Positions 48,401 through 62,000 of a stretch of 64,000 nucleotides of DNA are shown piece by piece. Numbering within the stretch: position 1 is the first letter of the stretch; each line of letters opens with the position of its first letter. Under the pieces are notes generated by a model. It worked only from the letters and a program-made list of their open reading frames with translations, did not search any database and was not told where the DNA came from. The translations under genes and the position numbers were made by a program. Origin of the DNA: Numida meleagris (Eukaryota; Chordata; Aves; Galliformes; Numididae); assembly GCF_002078875.1 (NCBI RefSeq), contig NC_034410.1:38096145-38160144 (forward strand), given 5' to 3'.

Positions 48401-50940
48401 TTTTTACAACGTCTGAAAATATGTTCAATGTTTTACAAAATGAGTACAGGCTTAGCATTAGCTCATAAAATCTGACAGTCCTGAAAGGGTCAGTGTTAGG
48501 GGCTTTTACTCATCAGTCATTATTTCTGTAATAGCTGTGTGGAAAAATAAAACACATGACAATCCTGAAAAAAACAAATCCTCACAAGTCAGTCATACAC
48601 TGTTAAGATAGAATGTTTAATTTTAATTATGAGGTTTGAGTATATATTATAAAATATATCGCTCAAATAATTAATTGCCCTCAACCTGCATCTTTCAAAA
48701 TGAAATGTTTCATGCAATAAGTTACTGAACATACAGAAATGAGCCGTTAGCCACCCGTGTTAGGAATGAATATACCTCCCTCTGTACAACCTGGCCTAGA
48801 ATACTACCAAGCATCTCCAATGTTTACTTCACAATAATTTCACCACTGGAAAATGCTGATCTTGAAAGCTCAATACTGGAAGCTCTGCATTTCCCCCCAC
48901 TATTTTGGTTGTTGTTTGAAATGCAAACTTGGTGATTTATTTTTTTTAATATGCAAGCTGTAGTGCAGGTATGTTTTTGTCTGGCACCAAATAGAAGTCA
49001 AAGCACCAATACCAACATTATTAAAAAAATAAAATCACAGGGCAAGTATAGAAGCTGCCCATCCATTCTCATTCTACAGGTCCTCCAACTGCCATGCTGA
49101 AAGTGAATGTCTCAGACAGTAACAAATCTGGTCTCATGGCTGAGAGTAAGACCTACTGCAGAGGATTTCAGCCAGCACCTCTCTTTACAGTGAAGATACT
49201 ACAGCACTGACACTCTGCTGGTCTCCACAGGGGCACTGAGACATGGAGGTGAGGGGCATTTCTAAGATCCCAAACCATTTAGGGAATACTAGGTTAGAGC
49301 TGACTTGCAGAGTTGGCATAATGCATTTCCAATTGCTGTTCCATGTGCAAAAGGGGATAAGCATTCCTCCAACTGCACTGGCATCCACTAGCCCTGACAG
49401 TGATGGATGGCACTAATGATTAATAATAAATGGCTATTCTAATTGCAAGAAGATTAAAAAAAAGAATCTTTTTGAACAACATTTCTATACCCCAGTCCAC
49501 TTCTCTTATGATTGGAAGATGATTATCTAGTATTCCCAGGCATTATATTTGAAGTTCATTTACTCCCAGACTGGTAACATAATCATAATAAAACCAGATT
49601 TATTGGTTTGTTTCTCCTTCTAGCCCAATTAGGTAAAGCACAGAATTTTATAGGATATTGAGGACACTGAAGCAGATGCTGAATAATAATGGCTAATCTC
49701 TGTTCATTGTGATATATCCCAGAACAGCTGCAAATGATGGCTGAGCTCAGTTATTATCCTGGATAGCATGAAAATTAAGGATCTCTTCCAAGTACTTCCT
49801 CTGCATTATAGACTTACTTTCAGCTTCTAGCTAGTTCTTTTCCCTCATGTGATTGAAACTCCATGAATCTCCACAGGTAAGGACACCTCTTCCCCATTCT
49901 ATACTTGCTTACAGGGGATGACTCTATCTGGACTATCCCAACAAACATTCTAATAGGTCCAAAAAAGACAGAGGCTTCAACAGGTAACTACAAGTGATGA
50001 TTCACTTGTGTTGATCATACTGAAATGTAGGTTTTGAAAATATGATATATACAAAAAAAAAAAAATAATGATGAGACTACAGGCACTTTTCGGGGTATCT
50101 GTGAAACCATGTTTTTAATCAACAAAATGTTTACAGATAGCATAACACATTATGTGTTAAACATGGGGAGTCTCAATCCTTTTAGGAGAAACAGTCAAAA
50201 TGCAATAGTCCTTGTTAAATTACAGCACAGAACCACATGCCTTCAGCAGCCCCTTTGTGCTTCATGTTGTATGAGGCATTACAGCACAACATATTGCTTC
50301 CCAGGTCATACAATTGTCCCAGGTAAGAGCATCATGGAGCCACTGTTTCTGAAATATTTCATCTTCTATTCAACCATGTTTTTCTTGTTCCATTGCCTCC
50401 TGGTTTTGCATTCCAAAAAAACAGAAATGAATATAGTTTGAGGGACTAAACATCACTAGAATTGGTGCCTAGGAAAATATCTCACGAATGCCATCATTCA
50501 TCTTACAAGCAGTAAAGCAGTAAGATATGGCAATTTTAGTGTTGTATTTTAAAGAGAGTTACGTATGTTAGGCCTGTGGGCTTTTTTGTGCATTAGACAA
50601 CTCCAAAAATAGGTATGAGTGTAATTGCCTAGCATTGCCTAGTAAAGGAGCCTGTATACTAATACCAAAGAGATATGAAGCTCAACATTTTGAGAAAGTT
50701 GAGCTGGAGCAATTTCTTTTCCTTCATCCCATATGTAGTCTAGGGGGATGTGAGGGCAGAGCATTTGTCCACACATGCTGCAATACAGCCGTGCCAGCAA
50801 TCTGCAGCAAAGATGACTGTAGGCTACACAGTCAACAAAAATGGTGCTGTTTAATGAAATGTTTGTAGCCTTTTTCAATACAGAATGTTCCTCTAAAACA
50901 CAAATGTGGTGTCTGTATGCATGTGTTTCAATGATTATGA

Positions 50941-51457
50941 AAGTACTGTCTTCAGTATTGGGCCCCTCACTACAAGAAAGACTCTGAGGACCTGGAGCGT
51001 GTCTGGAGAAGGACAACAAAACTGTGAGGGGTCTGGAGAACAAGTCTTATGAGAAATGACTGAGGAAACAGGGATTATTTAGTCTGGAGAAGAGGAGGTT
51101 CAGGGGACACATTATAGCTCTCTACAACTACCTGAAATGAGGTTTTGCTGAGGTGGGGATGAGCCTCTTCTCCCATTCATCTAGAAATAGGACTAGAGGG
51201 AATGGCCTCAAGTTGCTCCAGGGGAGATTCAGGTTGGATATTAGGAAAAATTTATTCTCTGAAAGAGTGGTCAGGCACTAAAATGGGTGGCCTAGGGAGG
51301 TGGTGGAGTCACCGACCATGGAGCTGTTCAAGAAATGTGTAGATGTGCTACAAAGGGGCATGGTTAGTGCAGAAGTATTGGTGGTAGGTGGTCAGTTGGA
51401 CTACATGATCTTAGAGGTCTTTTCCAACCTTGGTGATTGTATGATTTTTTGATTCTA
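50941..51457 (+). mobile_element. CR1 LINE 3' fragment
   Basis: The fragment starts at AAGTACTGTCTTCAGTATTG with GGCCCCTCACTACAAG and covers the end of ORF2 and the 3' UTR. Recognisable blocks are CTGGAGCGTGTCTGGAGAAG, GTCTGGAGAAGAGGAGGTTC, GGAATGGCCTCAAGTTGCTC and GAGTGGTCAGGCACT. The tail has GTTGGACTACATGATCTTAG, CTTTTCCAACCTTGG and degenerate ATTGTATGATT octamers. It is similar to the copy at 22637. Confidence 0.93.
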
Positions 51458-53988
51458 AAGCTACCAGTTGCAGATACTGGCATAGACTCTCAGAGCTTCC
51501 CTGAAAGCAGTGGAACTGAGACAGCTTTTACCCTCTAAAGATTAAGTTCATTCTTTATTCCAAAGAAGAGGAAAAAAATCGCAAAGATGTGCCACCTTCT
51601 TTTGTACCAACACAGTCCTGTTCTAGACAACTCAATACCACATTCCAGCAAGAGCGAATACTTCCTCTGTCTTTGTGCCTTCTGTCCAACAGCCCTAACC
51701 TGTGCCTGCTCATTTGCAATGTGGAAGGGAGGCCACATAACCCAGAACACTTGTTCCTTAGGGCTGCTCATCAGCCCTCTGCAGGAGTTGGGTGATCACC
51801 CACACTTCAAACTGACCCTTAACAAGTGGCCCTGTCAAGGACTGTATAGTCTAGACCAGTTTCCTGAGTCATCCAATCATCTGAATCAAAGGCTCTAAAT
51901 TAAAATTGTCACTTGAAGGCTTTTAACACTATGACTTCCACTATGCTTCATTCTCAGTTTTGAAAATGTGAAAATGTAGGGAATGACTGGCATAGGAAAG
52001 AAAGAAAGTTAAATATATTTCTAATAAAATGTATGCTACATATGATGTTTCTTGCATATCTATTGCAACAGCTTTCAAACTCCTCTTTTGAAATGATTTT
52101 AGCTTTAGTAAGCACTTCAGAAGACGAGTTCTTTGTTGATCCATAATGACAAAAGAATACTTAGTTTGTTACTGAACTACATCTTTCTCAATCAATGACA
52201 ATTACACTAACGCTTGGGTGTGAAGTGCTCTTTCTTCGACACACCTTGAAACTTTACAAAGGACCAAAGCATGCAGTTTATCATCACACCTCACCATGTC
52301 AGATGATTCACATTGTGGTAATTCAATCAGCACTAGATATTTAAAGACAAATTCCATGGAATTTCTATTAGTTACTGAGCTATCTTTGAACATTATTTTT
52401 ACCCATTAGGATGCCAGCCAATATTTTAGCAGAGTTTTTGCTTAATTTGACAAGGCAATTACCTCCAATTAAGGAACTCTCATCTTTTTTTTTTTTTCTT
52501 TCAAAGGCAAAGCTGTCTTGTGCAATTTGAATACAGTTTGCAAAATCTGAAATCATCCACATGCATTTTTGCTTGTCTTTGAGCCTGGCAACTGTTGAGA
52601 TATTGAATTTTACTAAATCGTCCAAACAAACCATTACTCTTGTAGTGGTGGTGGTGCGAGCCAAATAGTAGCCTGAAGCAGAGCTGCTTGTCTCTGTTAA
52701 AGCCCTGAACTAATAGGTTCATAATGAAAGCAACAATTCAAACTAAACTAAGAAACATGGAAGTGCCTGTGTAGCTCTCACAGAAGTGAATATGTTGTTT
52801 CATTACAGTTCCATGGTAAGAGGCCACATCTTTACTCACCTTTGAAATCATGAACAAGATTTGCATGCACAGACCCTCTACGAGGAGAATTCCCAGCACA
52901 TTTAGGAAGTGCAGCTCAAACCCTTCTTACTTGTGAATATCAAGGACCAGGAAAAAAGGAATAGGATGAAAATCACTCCTTGACATTAGGGTGAAGAAGA
53001 CATCAAGACTTCTGTTCTGTCTTGAAGACTTAAATGAAAGACAATTGCACAGGTCTGCACCAGTCTTCTGTATTAGAGTGGATGCTATTCCAGAATGCAG
53101 TGCACTTTTGCATGCCCAAGGGGAATGGTAGTACGCTGCTTCAAAAATCTGCTTCACAGTAGATCAGATTTAGATATACGTCTTGCCTCAGTGATGACTA
53201 ACAAGAGCTTAAAATTCAGTTCTTCCTTCAGTACAAAGTTCCAGATTAATTACAATATTTCTTTCTGCTGTTTTTTACTGAATCATATTATTCCTAAGAC
53301 AGTGATCTGCTCAACACATGTACACCATGATCTTACCATTCTGATAACCGGATTTCAATCACTCAGCTCCCTCAAATTCATTTTTACGATTAATTTCATA
53401 ATGTCTCTATGTGATCTAGAGAATGGTAGTATTTTTCCTAAGGTGGAAGTTTGAACTACAGCTGACTCTCCAAGCTCCCTTGCCTCCTCTCCTTGACTGC
53501 TGAAACTGATCTGTCCTCTGTTTTAGACAAATAATGCTATTTCAGAAATGTCTCATTAATATAAACAATAACGTCGATGATGTTTTTTTCTCCTGACGCT
53601 GTAGCAGACATACATAAGATCAGTTGTTACTGTGCTCATGCTGAGTTACTGTAAGCACAAAGAATGCATCATCACTGGGCAATAATTTTGCCAGACCAAG
53701 GCTGCGAGTTTGCCCTCTGAGGGCTGTCTGTAAGCAGATAATACTGTTGAACTAGACAGAAGGATTTACAATGAACCTCTTTTTAATTATCATGCGTAAC
53801 TCTAGGGAGCTTTTCAACAAAATTCTCTTTGAGTAATTTTAATATGTTTCTAAAAGATTTAAAGTGATATAGGTCCAGAAGCAGAATAATATGTGTTGCT
53901 ATTTTTAAATGCTGGTGTAAAACCCCAGCTGTACAGCTTTGTCTGTATTCGTATTTTATTAATCAGTCCATTTTAATGTCCTCACTTT

Positions 53989-54006
53989 TCTCTCTCTCTC
54001 TCTCTC
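53989..54006 (+). repeat. (TC)n simple repeat
   Basis: Nine TC units in a pyrimidine-rich setting. Confidence 0.9.
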
Positions 54007-55142
54007 ATTCTCTTCCTCTAAGTCCCTGTTCAGCTGCTTCCCAGAGACCATTTTAAAATTAATTCAGATGACTCTAGGCATTTCTGATATGACTATCATT
54101 ACAAGACTATCCTCTTGGTGAACCAGTACTTGAAGCAGTATTATTTGAGGACCTTGTCTCGTTGCTTCCTCCAAGATAACAATAGGCCAAATCCTGTTTA
54201 CTTATTTATAATTTAAATGAATTTAAATGAATATATCACAGGATAATTGATTTTCGTAGTATATATTAAAATAGAGAAATTGTAAGCTCCAGCTGTTTTT
54301 CAGAGGGGGAGATGACACCGATCATTGGTACCTCTAGTAACAAACTCTTCAGTCAGGAAAATCATGCATCCGTGATGTATTTCCTTTGGCCTATTGGGCA
54401 TCTGAGACAATTACTCTTCTGTGATCAGAGGCCAGTTCTAACTAACAGCTTTGGATACTCCACTGAGCCTGAAAGAGTTCTTGGCAGACCACCGATTTTA
54501 AGTGGGTCTAATGTTGGTTCAGGTTAAACACTCTTTGGATGGCAGCCATTAGTGCCATCCAGCACAACAGTTAATGGGACATCTAGCCATAATTTGTGCA
54601 CTCAACCAGTTAAACAAGAGCAAAAAGTCTGATTTTGTTGACAGAAAAAAAGAGTCAATTACATTTCAAATGTTTTTGCTTACTTGATCCTCTTTCTTCT
54701 TTTGTTTTCTTTTAAAGTTGTCTTGTGGATCACTGTATATATTGAGAGCCAATAACATCAGCATTGGCAATTAGCCTGAGATCAGTGCCTGAGCTTCCTT
54801 AGGGCTAAAGTCATGCTTGTCTCCCTTCCTAAAGGCATGGTGACAGTGTTCATGCTTCTCATTTTCTCAGAACCTCTGGTGTGTTCATGGTGCTTCTCCA
54901 TCCAGGTTGCACTGGCAAAGCTTAATTCAACTGAAAGTTCCCATTAGACTTTCTTAAGTGGAATTCTCCTAAATTGGAGGATGCTGAACAATATTTATGA
55001 GGATTCCAGACTATGTTAAATCTCTGACAGCTTTTCCATCTTTTCCAGCTTTTAGTTTACAAGTGGAGAAAAATGCATGTCTTCTTAGTGTTTCAGTCAT
55101 CTTTCCTGATATCCAGCGCTGAAGAACAGTAGTACCAAGGAA

Positions 55143-55164
55143 TAGCTGATAGCTGATAGCTGAT
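55143..55164 (+). repeat. (TAGCTGA)3 tandem repeat
   Basis: Three perfect 7-base units, followed by a degenerate fourth (TATCTGA). Confidence 0.9.
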
Positions 55165-57311
55165 ATCTGACATCCATGAAGAGAAGGAAATCTTCATTTG
55201 TAGGATATATACATGGTACTACCAGGTAATCTCCTCTGTCATACCTGTTATTGCACCATAACGTATACCCCCATTCTCTTATTACTTAATTTTGAATAAA
55301 TGTAAAATAATTTCATGGAAGATAAAAACGCATTTTTAACAAACTGGTTGGGAAAAGAAAAAAGTGATCTTTACTAATAGCAACTTTGCTATAGCAATTT
55401 TCATCTTGTGAGCAAGAATTACTTTGAAATTGCATATACCTTCCCATTTTATCTAGGTGATGGAGTGATTAAGCTTGAGGGATTGTTTAACTTACGTATT
55501 TTGTTCTACCAGTGTGTCCATTTATGTTGTTAAAAGTGTCAGTCAACGAAAGACACTGTTAACTTCAAGTCCTTTAAAAAGCTTACTTGAAGTCAATGGC
55601 ATTACTCTTAGTGCATAATATAGAATAGATATGGAAATATCTGCAAGATCAGGATCTTATGTTGGCAATATCTCTGGGGCTCAGCATATTTCTCATTTTA
55701 GTAATGTAAAATATCTTATAAATGTCAGACAAAATATGCATGTTCTGTAAATACATACAATATCTCAATGAGTTTAGCTAACAGTTTTCTACATAAAAAT
55801 AATAAACATAATTAAAAATAATAAACATAATTTAAAAAATCAACCTAAAACATCAAGTTGATTATTTTAAAAGACTCAGGATAACATATCCTGGGTACCA
55901 TCACTGTTCTTCCAGAGCAATGATGTTTTTCTAAGTCCTCATGTTGTTGTACATAAAATAAGAAATATCTTCACTGTCCTCTGAACAGTGTCTCAGATGT
56001 GTAAGCTGAGAATGAAAACCTTACACGCAACTGTTAGTTATTTCTGGGTTCCTTTTTCTTTACATCTCTTTTTCTTCTGTTTCAGGAACATAATAAATCC
56101 ACCAAAGTTTCCCATTTGCTGCCCAGATGTCCTCCAAATAGATTCTTGGATACTGCTGGTTGCTCCTTATATGTCCCATCATAACCAATGATTCTTAATG
56201 CTAATTTTTTTTTTCCATCTAGCTATTAAAAATGACAGGCAGAATTATGCAGCAGAGGATTTGTTTGGGAAACCTCATTTACAGTCTGTACATACACTCA
56301 AGGAGACAAGCCCATTTCTTAAATACATCTGTAGTTTAGGAGGAACCTGTGATAAATCTAAACCAAGAAGAATATTTTGATGAGCAGAGGCTAATAATGC
56401 ATCCTTGCCTCTCACACTCTAGCAGAAAAAGGTATTCACAATCTTGTGACAATGAGCACTACATGAAGCTATACTTACTGTGCTGCTGCAGGTTGCCAGG
56501 TGTTAACATTTTGGAACCTTACAAACTGTCACTTATTCATTTTGTTTATGGATAATTTTGCAGTGACACACTATTAATTACACTTATTAGTGATTAATAC
56601 AACGTTCTCACTTTATAAATATGCAATTCAGAGGCAGTAATTTGTGGAGACGTTTTTCTACTGGCATGATAAATGTTTATGTGCTTTCTGTCCCGTTTCA
56701 CCAATATGAGCTGGGTTTCTTTCAGTCCCTTCTGTGACTATCTGGGTTAAGAGGTTGAAAACAAGTTACCACCAGCTATGTTAGTCTAACATGCAGGAAC
56801 AGCTGCTTTATCTGTATTCAGTTTTCCATATGGAGCTACAGTAGAACACCACAGTGCTACAAAAATGAACCGCTTCCCAGCTTAGGGCTGGAAATCTTTA
56901 AAAAAACTGCTTTGAACAGGCCTTCTTCATGACCACGTTGTCTAGCTGTCCTGTCGGCGTAGGCAGGGAGGTACTACAGATAGTGGAAGTTGTAGGCCAT
57001 CTCTCTGCTACTAAAGGCAGACGCATCTGAAGCATTCTTCCCAAGCTTGCCAAGGCAAAGACCTTCAAGCAAAAGGCCATATTTTATCTTTCTTTTTTTT
57101 TTCCCCCTTAAATTTAAATTTTGGCAGGTGTTACTTTGTTTTTGAATTCTCTGTGGGTCTGTTTGTCCCTGACCAGTGGTTCTGGAGACTGCTTGGCATT
57201 TGTGACTCATGGCATGAACACCTGCTTCCTGGCATTCCCAGGGGCATTGGGAAAATTGGAGCTGTTATGTACAAGCTCTATATTTCCCCACAATTTAAGG
57301 CCAAGAGAGAT

Positions 57312-57338
57312 TATCATATGATATGATTATCATATCAT
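57312..57338. repeat. Compound AT palindrome
   Basis: TATCATATGATA (57312-57323) is a perfect palindrome. It overlaps a second one with arms ATGATATGAT and ATCATATCAT around a single T (57318-57338). Confidence 0.9.
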
Positions 57339-58039
57339 GTCTAGTCTGATGTCTTGTGTGCCAGTGACTACTAGATGTTGTGTATATGTACCTCAAGGTT
57401 GAGACAATTACTTTCATTAGTCCATGGTGCTTTATTCCTTGAGAAGCCAAACTGCTGTGTGTCTGAAGCAGTATCTGAGACTCCTGCAGCTCCTGAGAAC
57501 AGATTAGTCCTTATATGCCCAGATAATCACAGAGACAATCTCTGCAAAAATTCACCATCCTTGCCAATTTGAGCCAGAAAATTCTCTACTCCTCTTGGAC
57601 TTGACTAAATTCAGATGTCTAAGATCATTTTCTGCATTGGTTTACTCTCTTCTTGGCTAGAGCAAAATGAATAATCCATGCTTCAAGGGAACGGAAAAAC
57701 TTCTACTGCAGAATATATCAGGCCAAATATCCTCTGGGAGGAAGGGGAAGGGATTCTTCCTCACCTCTGTAGGCAGCCAACTGGAGCCCTTGAGTACAGA
57801 ATTTGATTATACTCATTACCTTAATGCCAACCTGCAGATGTCTGAGTGAGCAGGGTGTAATTCAAGCCATCTTGTGTCAACCATAATGGAAGAAGTTACA
57901 CAGATAGGACATTCTAATGGATGTAGGGCTCAAGGGATCACCAGGGAATCTTGCCTGATGTGACTCTCCTTTCTCCCTTGTTTGAGGCTCCTTTGTCCAT
58001 TAGAAGGTCTCCCAGAAGCTGAAGTAAAGCCAATATTTA

Positions 58040-59070
58040 AGAAAGAAAGACAGTTTTTCGGACAGTATCAAGCAATGGTGAATGCACCACCTCCCTTTGT
58101 AAGCTCTTACAGATTTTAATTACCTTTACTGCTAGGAAATTGCATCTGATTTCAAGGTTGATTACATCTAACCTTAAACTTCCAGTCACTGGATTTAGTT
58201 CTGCTTTTGTCAGCAAGAGTGAAAAAGCTCACCGCTGTCTGTTGTCTTTTCCATGTATCCTCTCAACCTTTTCTTGGTTAAGTGGAATATGCCCAGCTCT
58301 TTAAGCCTCCCATCACAAGACATGTGCTTGACTTGCAAACTATTTGGATTTTCTCCAATATTTTCTCATCTTCTTTAAAGTGCAAGCACCAGAACTGTAC
58401 TTGTTATTTTAGGATTGTGCTGGGTCCTTGCCATAGCTTTGCACTGAGATCTTGTGTTAGGAGCGATTATCCAGGATAATCACTTTTTTGTCATTCCCCA
58501 AGTCTCTGCTTTTTGAGACAGTACCCATTCCTACAAGGTTTTGGTCCCCGGAGGTATTAATTTGCATTTGAATGCATTAAAATGAATTTAGTGTGCAGCT
58601 TGCTGGACAGTGATCATTTAGCCAAATCAAATCACTGCAGAAGTAATATATCTTCTTTATTTACTGTGCTAAAATACACTGTGTCATATACAAGCCTTAA
58701 AAGCACAGATTTTATCTCAGCTTCTACTGCTGAAAACAATATAAAATTGTATTAGATAAAAACTGTTTCTGGCTCTGCTGGGAAAGCTCCCCACATTGAA
58801 TGAAACCTCCCCATTAAAAGACTACATCTTTAAAATTTGTCAGTGAGACACTTCTTAATCCCCATAATGTGTGAGTTGTTAATTCCGTGTAATGTAAGAC
58901 TGGAAATCAAAATGTCATGTGGTATTAAGCCAACTGCCTTGCAGAAATCCAAGTCTGTCCTATCCATACAGCAACTTTTCTTTTATATAAATTTTCTAAA
59001 TAACCAAAAACTCCACTAGAATGTCTGACGAGATCTAACCCCTACTAACCCAATTTAATTAGCATGAAAT
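58040..59070 (-). mobile_element. Ancient CR1/L3-like LINE relic with reverse-transcriptase segment
   Basis: Read on the minus strand, several patches match the old CR1/L3 group in the right order over about 1 kb. Plus-strand text includes ATCTAACCTTAAACTTCCAG (3' region) and AGCTCTTTAAGCCTCCCATC with ACAAGACATGTGCTTGAC. Then come ATTTTCTCCAATATTTTCTC, CACCAGAACTGTACTTGTTA, TAATTTGCATTTGAATGCAT and TGCCTTGCAGAAATCCAAGT with CTGTCC. The last translates on the minus strand to a decayed LDFxKAxD-like reverse-transcriptase block (DLDFCKAVG). Heavy divergence indicates an insertion far older than the avian CR1 copies elsewhere in the window. Ends are approximate. Confidence 0.72.
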
Positions 59071-62000
59071 ACATTTATTTTCCGGTTCTAATATATAAGC
59101 ATCCTAGAAGTGCATACTGTTTTGTGAGCAGCCCAAACACCAATTTCAGGCAGTGGATGGTGTATAGCAGAATACTGTTCTTCACCACTTATATTTTTCT
59201 CTAAATCAGAGCTAGGTGGAGTATGAGCTGTACGAGTTGAGCTTATTTACAGCTGCTGTTTCTCTTTCAGAGCTAATGAATTATTGACAATCTAAGGATT
59301 TTCTGTTATATAAACCAGAAACTCTGTTCTTTAATACAGAGCAGCTCCTCACTATGTAGAAAGGGGAGTATATGCAAAGCTGGCAAGATCATTCAATATG
59401 ACAGAATTTGTCAAATACAGGAAACCAGGAACTACTGGTACATCTTGAAGACATTGTTTCAGGTCCAATCCTCCAATCCCTGTAAGTGCGGCATCAGGAA
59501 GCAAGATGGACTCCAGAACAATGCTACCAGAGGTACTAATGGAAATTACAAGATGAAAAGGATTTGTGGTGGCCCTCTGCAAAGATCACTTCTCTCCATT
59601 ATTCTTCTTGGGGCAAAACCTCAGCATCTATAAATGCAGTGGTGGTGCCCATGGGCTGAGAGGAGCACAAAGTTTGTTGACATCACTGATCTACAGAGAC
59701 AGCAGATGCAGATACCCAATTTAGGAACATGACTATAGTGTGAACACTGGAGTTTGTGTTGCTTTTAGAATTCCCATGATGCATCATTTCACGCTTTTTG
59801 CTGCTGTTATGGCTCAGTGCAGATTATTGCTCTGGGCCCTGTCTGTGTCTTCCTATTGAGCATAGAGTCATGTCAAGGAGAACGTGCCACTGACATGTCT
59901 TTGCACTGTCCTCTACAAAAATGTACAATGGCTCATGAACAGAAAAAATACTCCCTCTAAACTCTTACATACATACTGCTTAAGATAAGGCAATTACATG
60001 ATTTAGTTCTTGGATGTATCTACTTTTACCATATGGATTTCATTTGCTGTTGGCTATGAAAAGAACGAACCCTCTAGTTAAAGGAATATTAGTTAATGGA
60101 TAAGAAGAAGGTCACTCAACTTATTCCAGCACTAGAAGAAGAGTTGGTTTTGCACAAGGTTGTGAATATCGGGCAAGCTTTAAGGACTGGTAATACCAGA
60201 TTGTCCTTTAATTTAGCCATTGAAATGTTTTGTTCATGTTCATAAATTTGTAAGGATCCAACCCTGTGAAGTCATATTTGCATGAATAAGCCTTATTCAC
60301 AAACAGTCTCAGTGAATTACGTTGGTTCATCTGCATCAGAAAAGAATAATAAGGATGGTAGTACTGGGTCCTCATATATTTTTATGATCAAAATTATTTT
60401 ATGAGGTAAACTTAAGAACCATCTGGCATCACCTATCATTTCATGCTGCTTAATTTCAATAGCTATGTGTAGAAGTCAGCAAGTATTAGCAATTTCTTTC
60501 TTATCTGAAGGCAGCCAAATGACCTTCTCCATTAGACTTATATTCCTTCCTAACAGAGGATTACGCCTTTGACTTCTATTTATCATATAAAACAGATGAG
60601 TGAGACAATATGCCTATGAGAAATCCTCTACGGGGTCTGTTCATGGAGCATGTTCTTGAGAGTGAAGTTTCTTCCACCGAGAATAATAGCACGTTCTTCC
60701 TACTGCACACATAGCCAACTGAGGGGGAGCGTGACATCAGCTGTATTTCAGTTCTTACAAATCTCTGACACTTTTAACAGGGAGTAGCTGTGCATCACTT
60801 TACAGTAATCTTCCCCAGAAAAATTACCATCTTTTCCTTTACAAAGATATACTAAACACCCATTAATTCCAACTGAAGTTACAGATGCTTAGCTGCTCTC
60901 AGGAGTGAGTCTTTGAATACAAACCTGCAAACCAGCTACTCTCATGCAGCTCGTCAGAAAACTTGTTTTATGAACTGCAGAACTGCGATTTCATCAACAA
61001 AAATAAATACTTCTGTTCTTTGTGATGTTCTTTGTTCTTAGTACAAGGAATCACGCACAAGTCAACAGGATGAATAACACCATGGGTAATGTGGCAAGTA
61101 AAGTCATGCAAGCTGGGATCCGTCTTCCCTTACACTGTTACAATAATTATATAAATGATTCAGTCCACAAAATGCTTCTAGAGATTCAATTTTAAAGGGA
61201 ATTTACCACAACGAAGAGTGGGCATTTTTATCTAATCAAAGAATTACTTTTTGCTGTTTACCCAAATGAAAAGATTAGCCAATCTTTTTCATTAAAAAAA
61301 AATACTTTAGCAGCAAGTCACTCCAAGGAGATTTTCAGTGCTTCTGATATGAATGCTGCACTGTGGGTATGGAAAACCAAGTGCATCCGCCCTGGGTCCC
61401 ATACTCTGTTGTCAGATGCCTATATTCTGAGCAGTAATAATATAAACACAAGTTGAATTTGAAAAAAATGGCTCCTGTACTAGAGATTTGGGGTTCTCAG
61501 CAATGATCAAAATGAATGTCTTAAAATGAAGTTAAGTCAGCTTCAGTCAAAGGAATAAAACTCTCAGAGCCTGAGAATCCCATTACGTGTCCCTTTGTAA
61601 ACAATACAGGGCTGGCGGTCTGGTCATGGCTCCTCCTGGTGCTGGCTTTGGGGCACCACCCAACCCACTGTCAGCAGGAATGTGGGCTCATGTACTGAGT
61701 TTTTGGTTTTTGTGTGATTATGTCCTCAAAGCTGGGTTGAGTCAGTCAGTGAATGAGAGGAACACATAGGAAACTGACAAAAGTGATTTCTATCAACTTC
61801 TGTCATATTTGCTATTTTCTCTTACACCAGTAAGAATGTAAAATGATGGGCATATATAAAAATGTTTATGAGCCAATTTTCAAATATTCCTAAGAGCAAA
61901 GAAGGCAGAGTTTGGTACAACACAAAGGTCTGGTCCTACATTATCTTGTATATGATACAATATGATTCAGACAAATTATTCAGGGGGGTATTTACTTGGT

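Larger units (their letters stand above)
43315..50940. other. Long non-coding stretch with simple repeats
   Basis: No supportable exon or RNA gene in 7.6 kb. It contains an (AC)n tract, a perfect 22-bp palindrome, a poly-T tract (45463-45482) and a GC-richer unassigned segment at about 46440-46800 with GGGGGCGGGGC. Frames there (46526-46816; 47817-48164 minus) show no known domain. Confidence 0.5.
51458..58039. other. Long non-coding stretch; possible conserved elements
   Basis: No exon, RNA gene or repeat family is recognised in 6.6 kb. The interval 52380-52800 has AATTACCTCCAATTAAGG and TTCAAAGGCAAAG, homeodomain- and TCF-like motifs in repeat-free sequence that may be a regulatory element. 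Simple tracts include (TC)n at 53989-54006, a poly-T near 52486-52497, a heptamer repeat at 55143-55164 and a duplicated ATAATAAACATAATT at 55797-55832. Confidence 0.45.

Noticed and set aside
55797..55832. Short AT-rich direct repeat considered as a CRISPR-like or satellite start
   Set aside because: Only two units of about 19 bases with no spacers; simple slippage in AT-rich DNA explains it.
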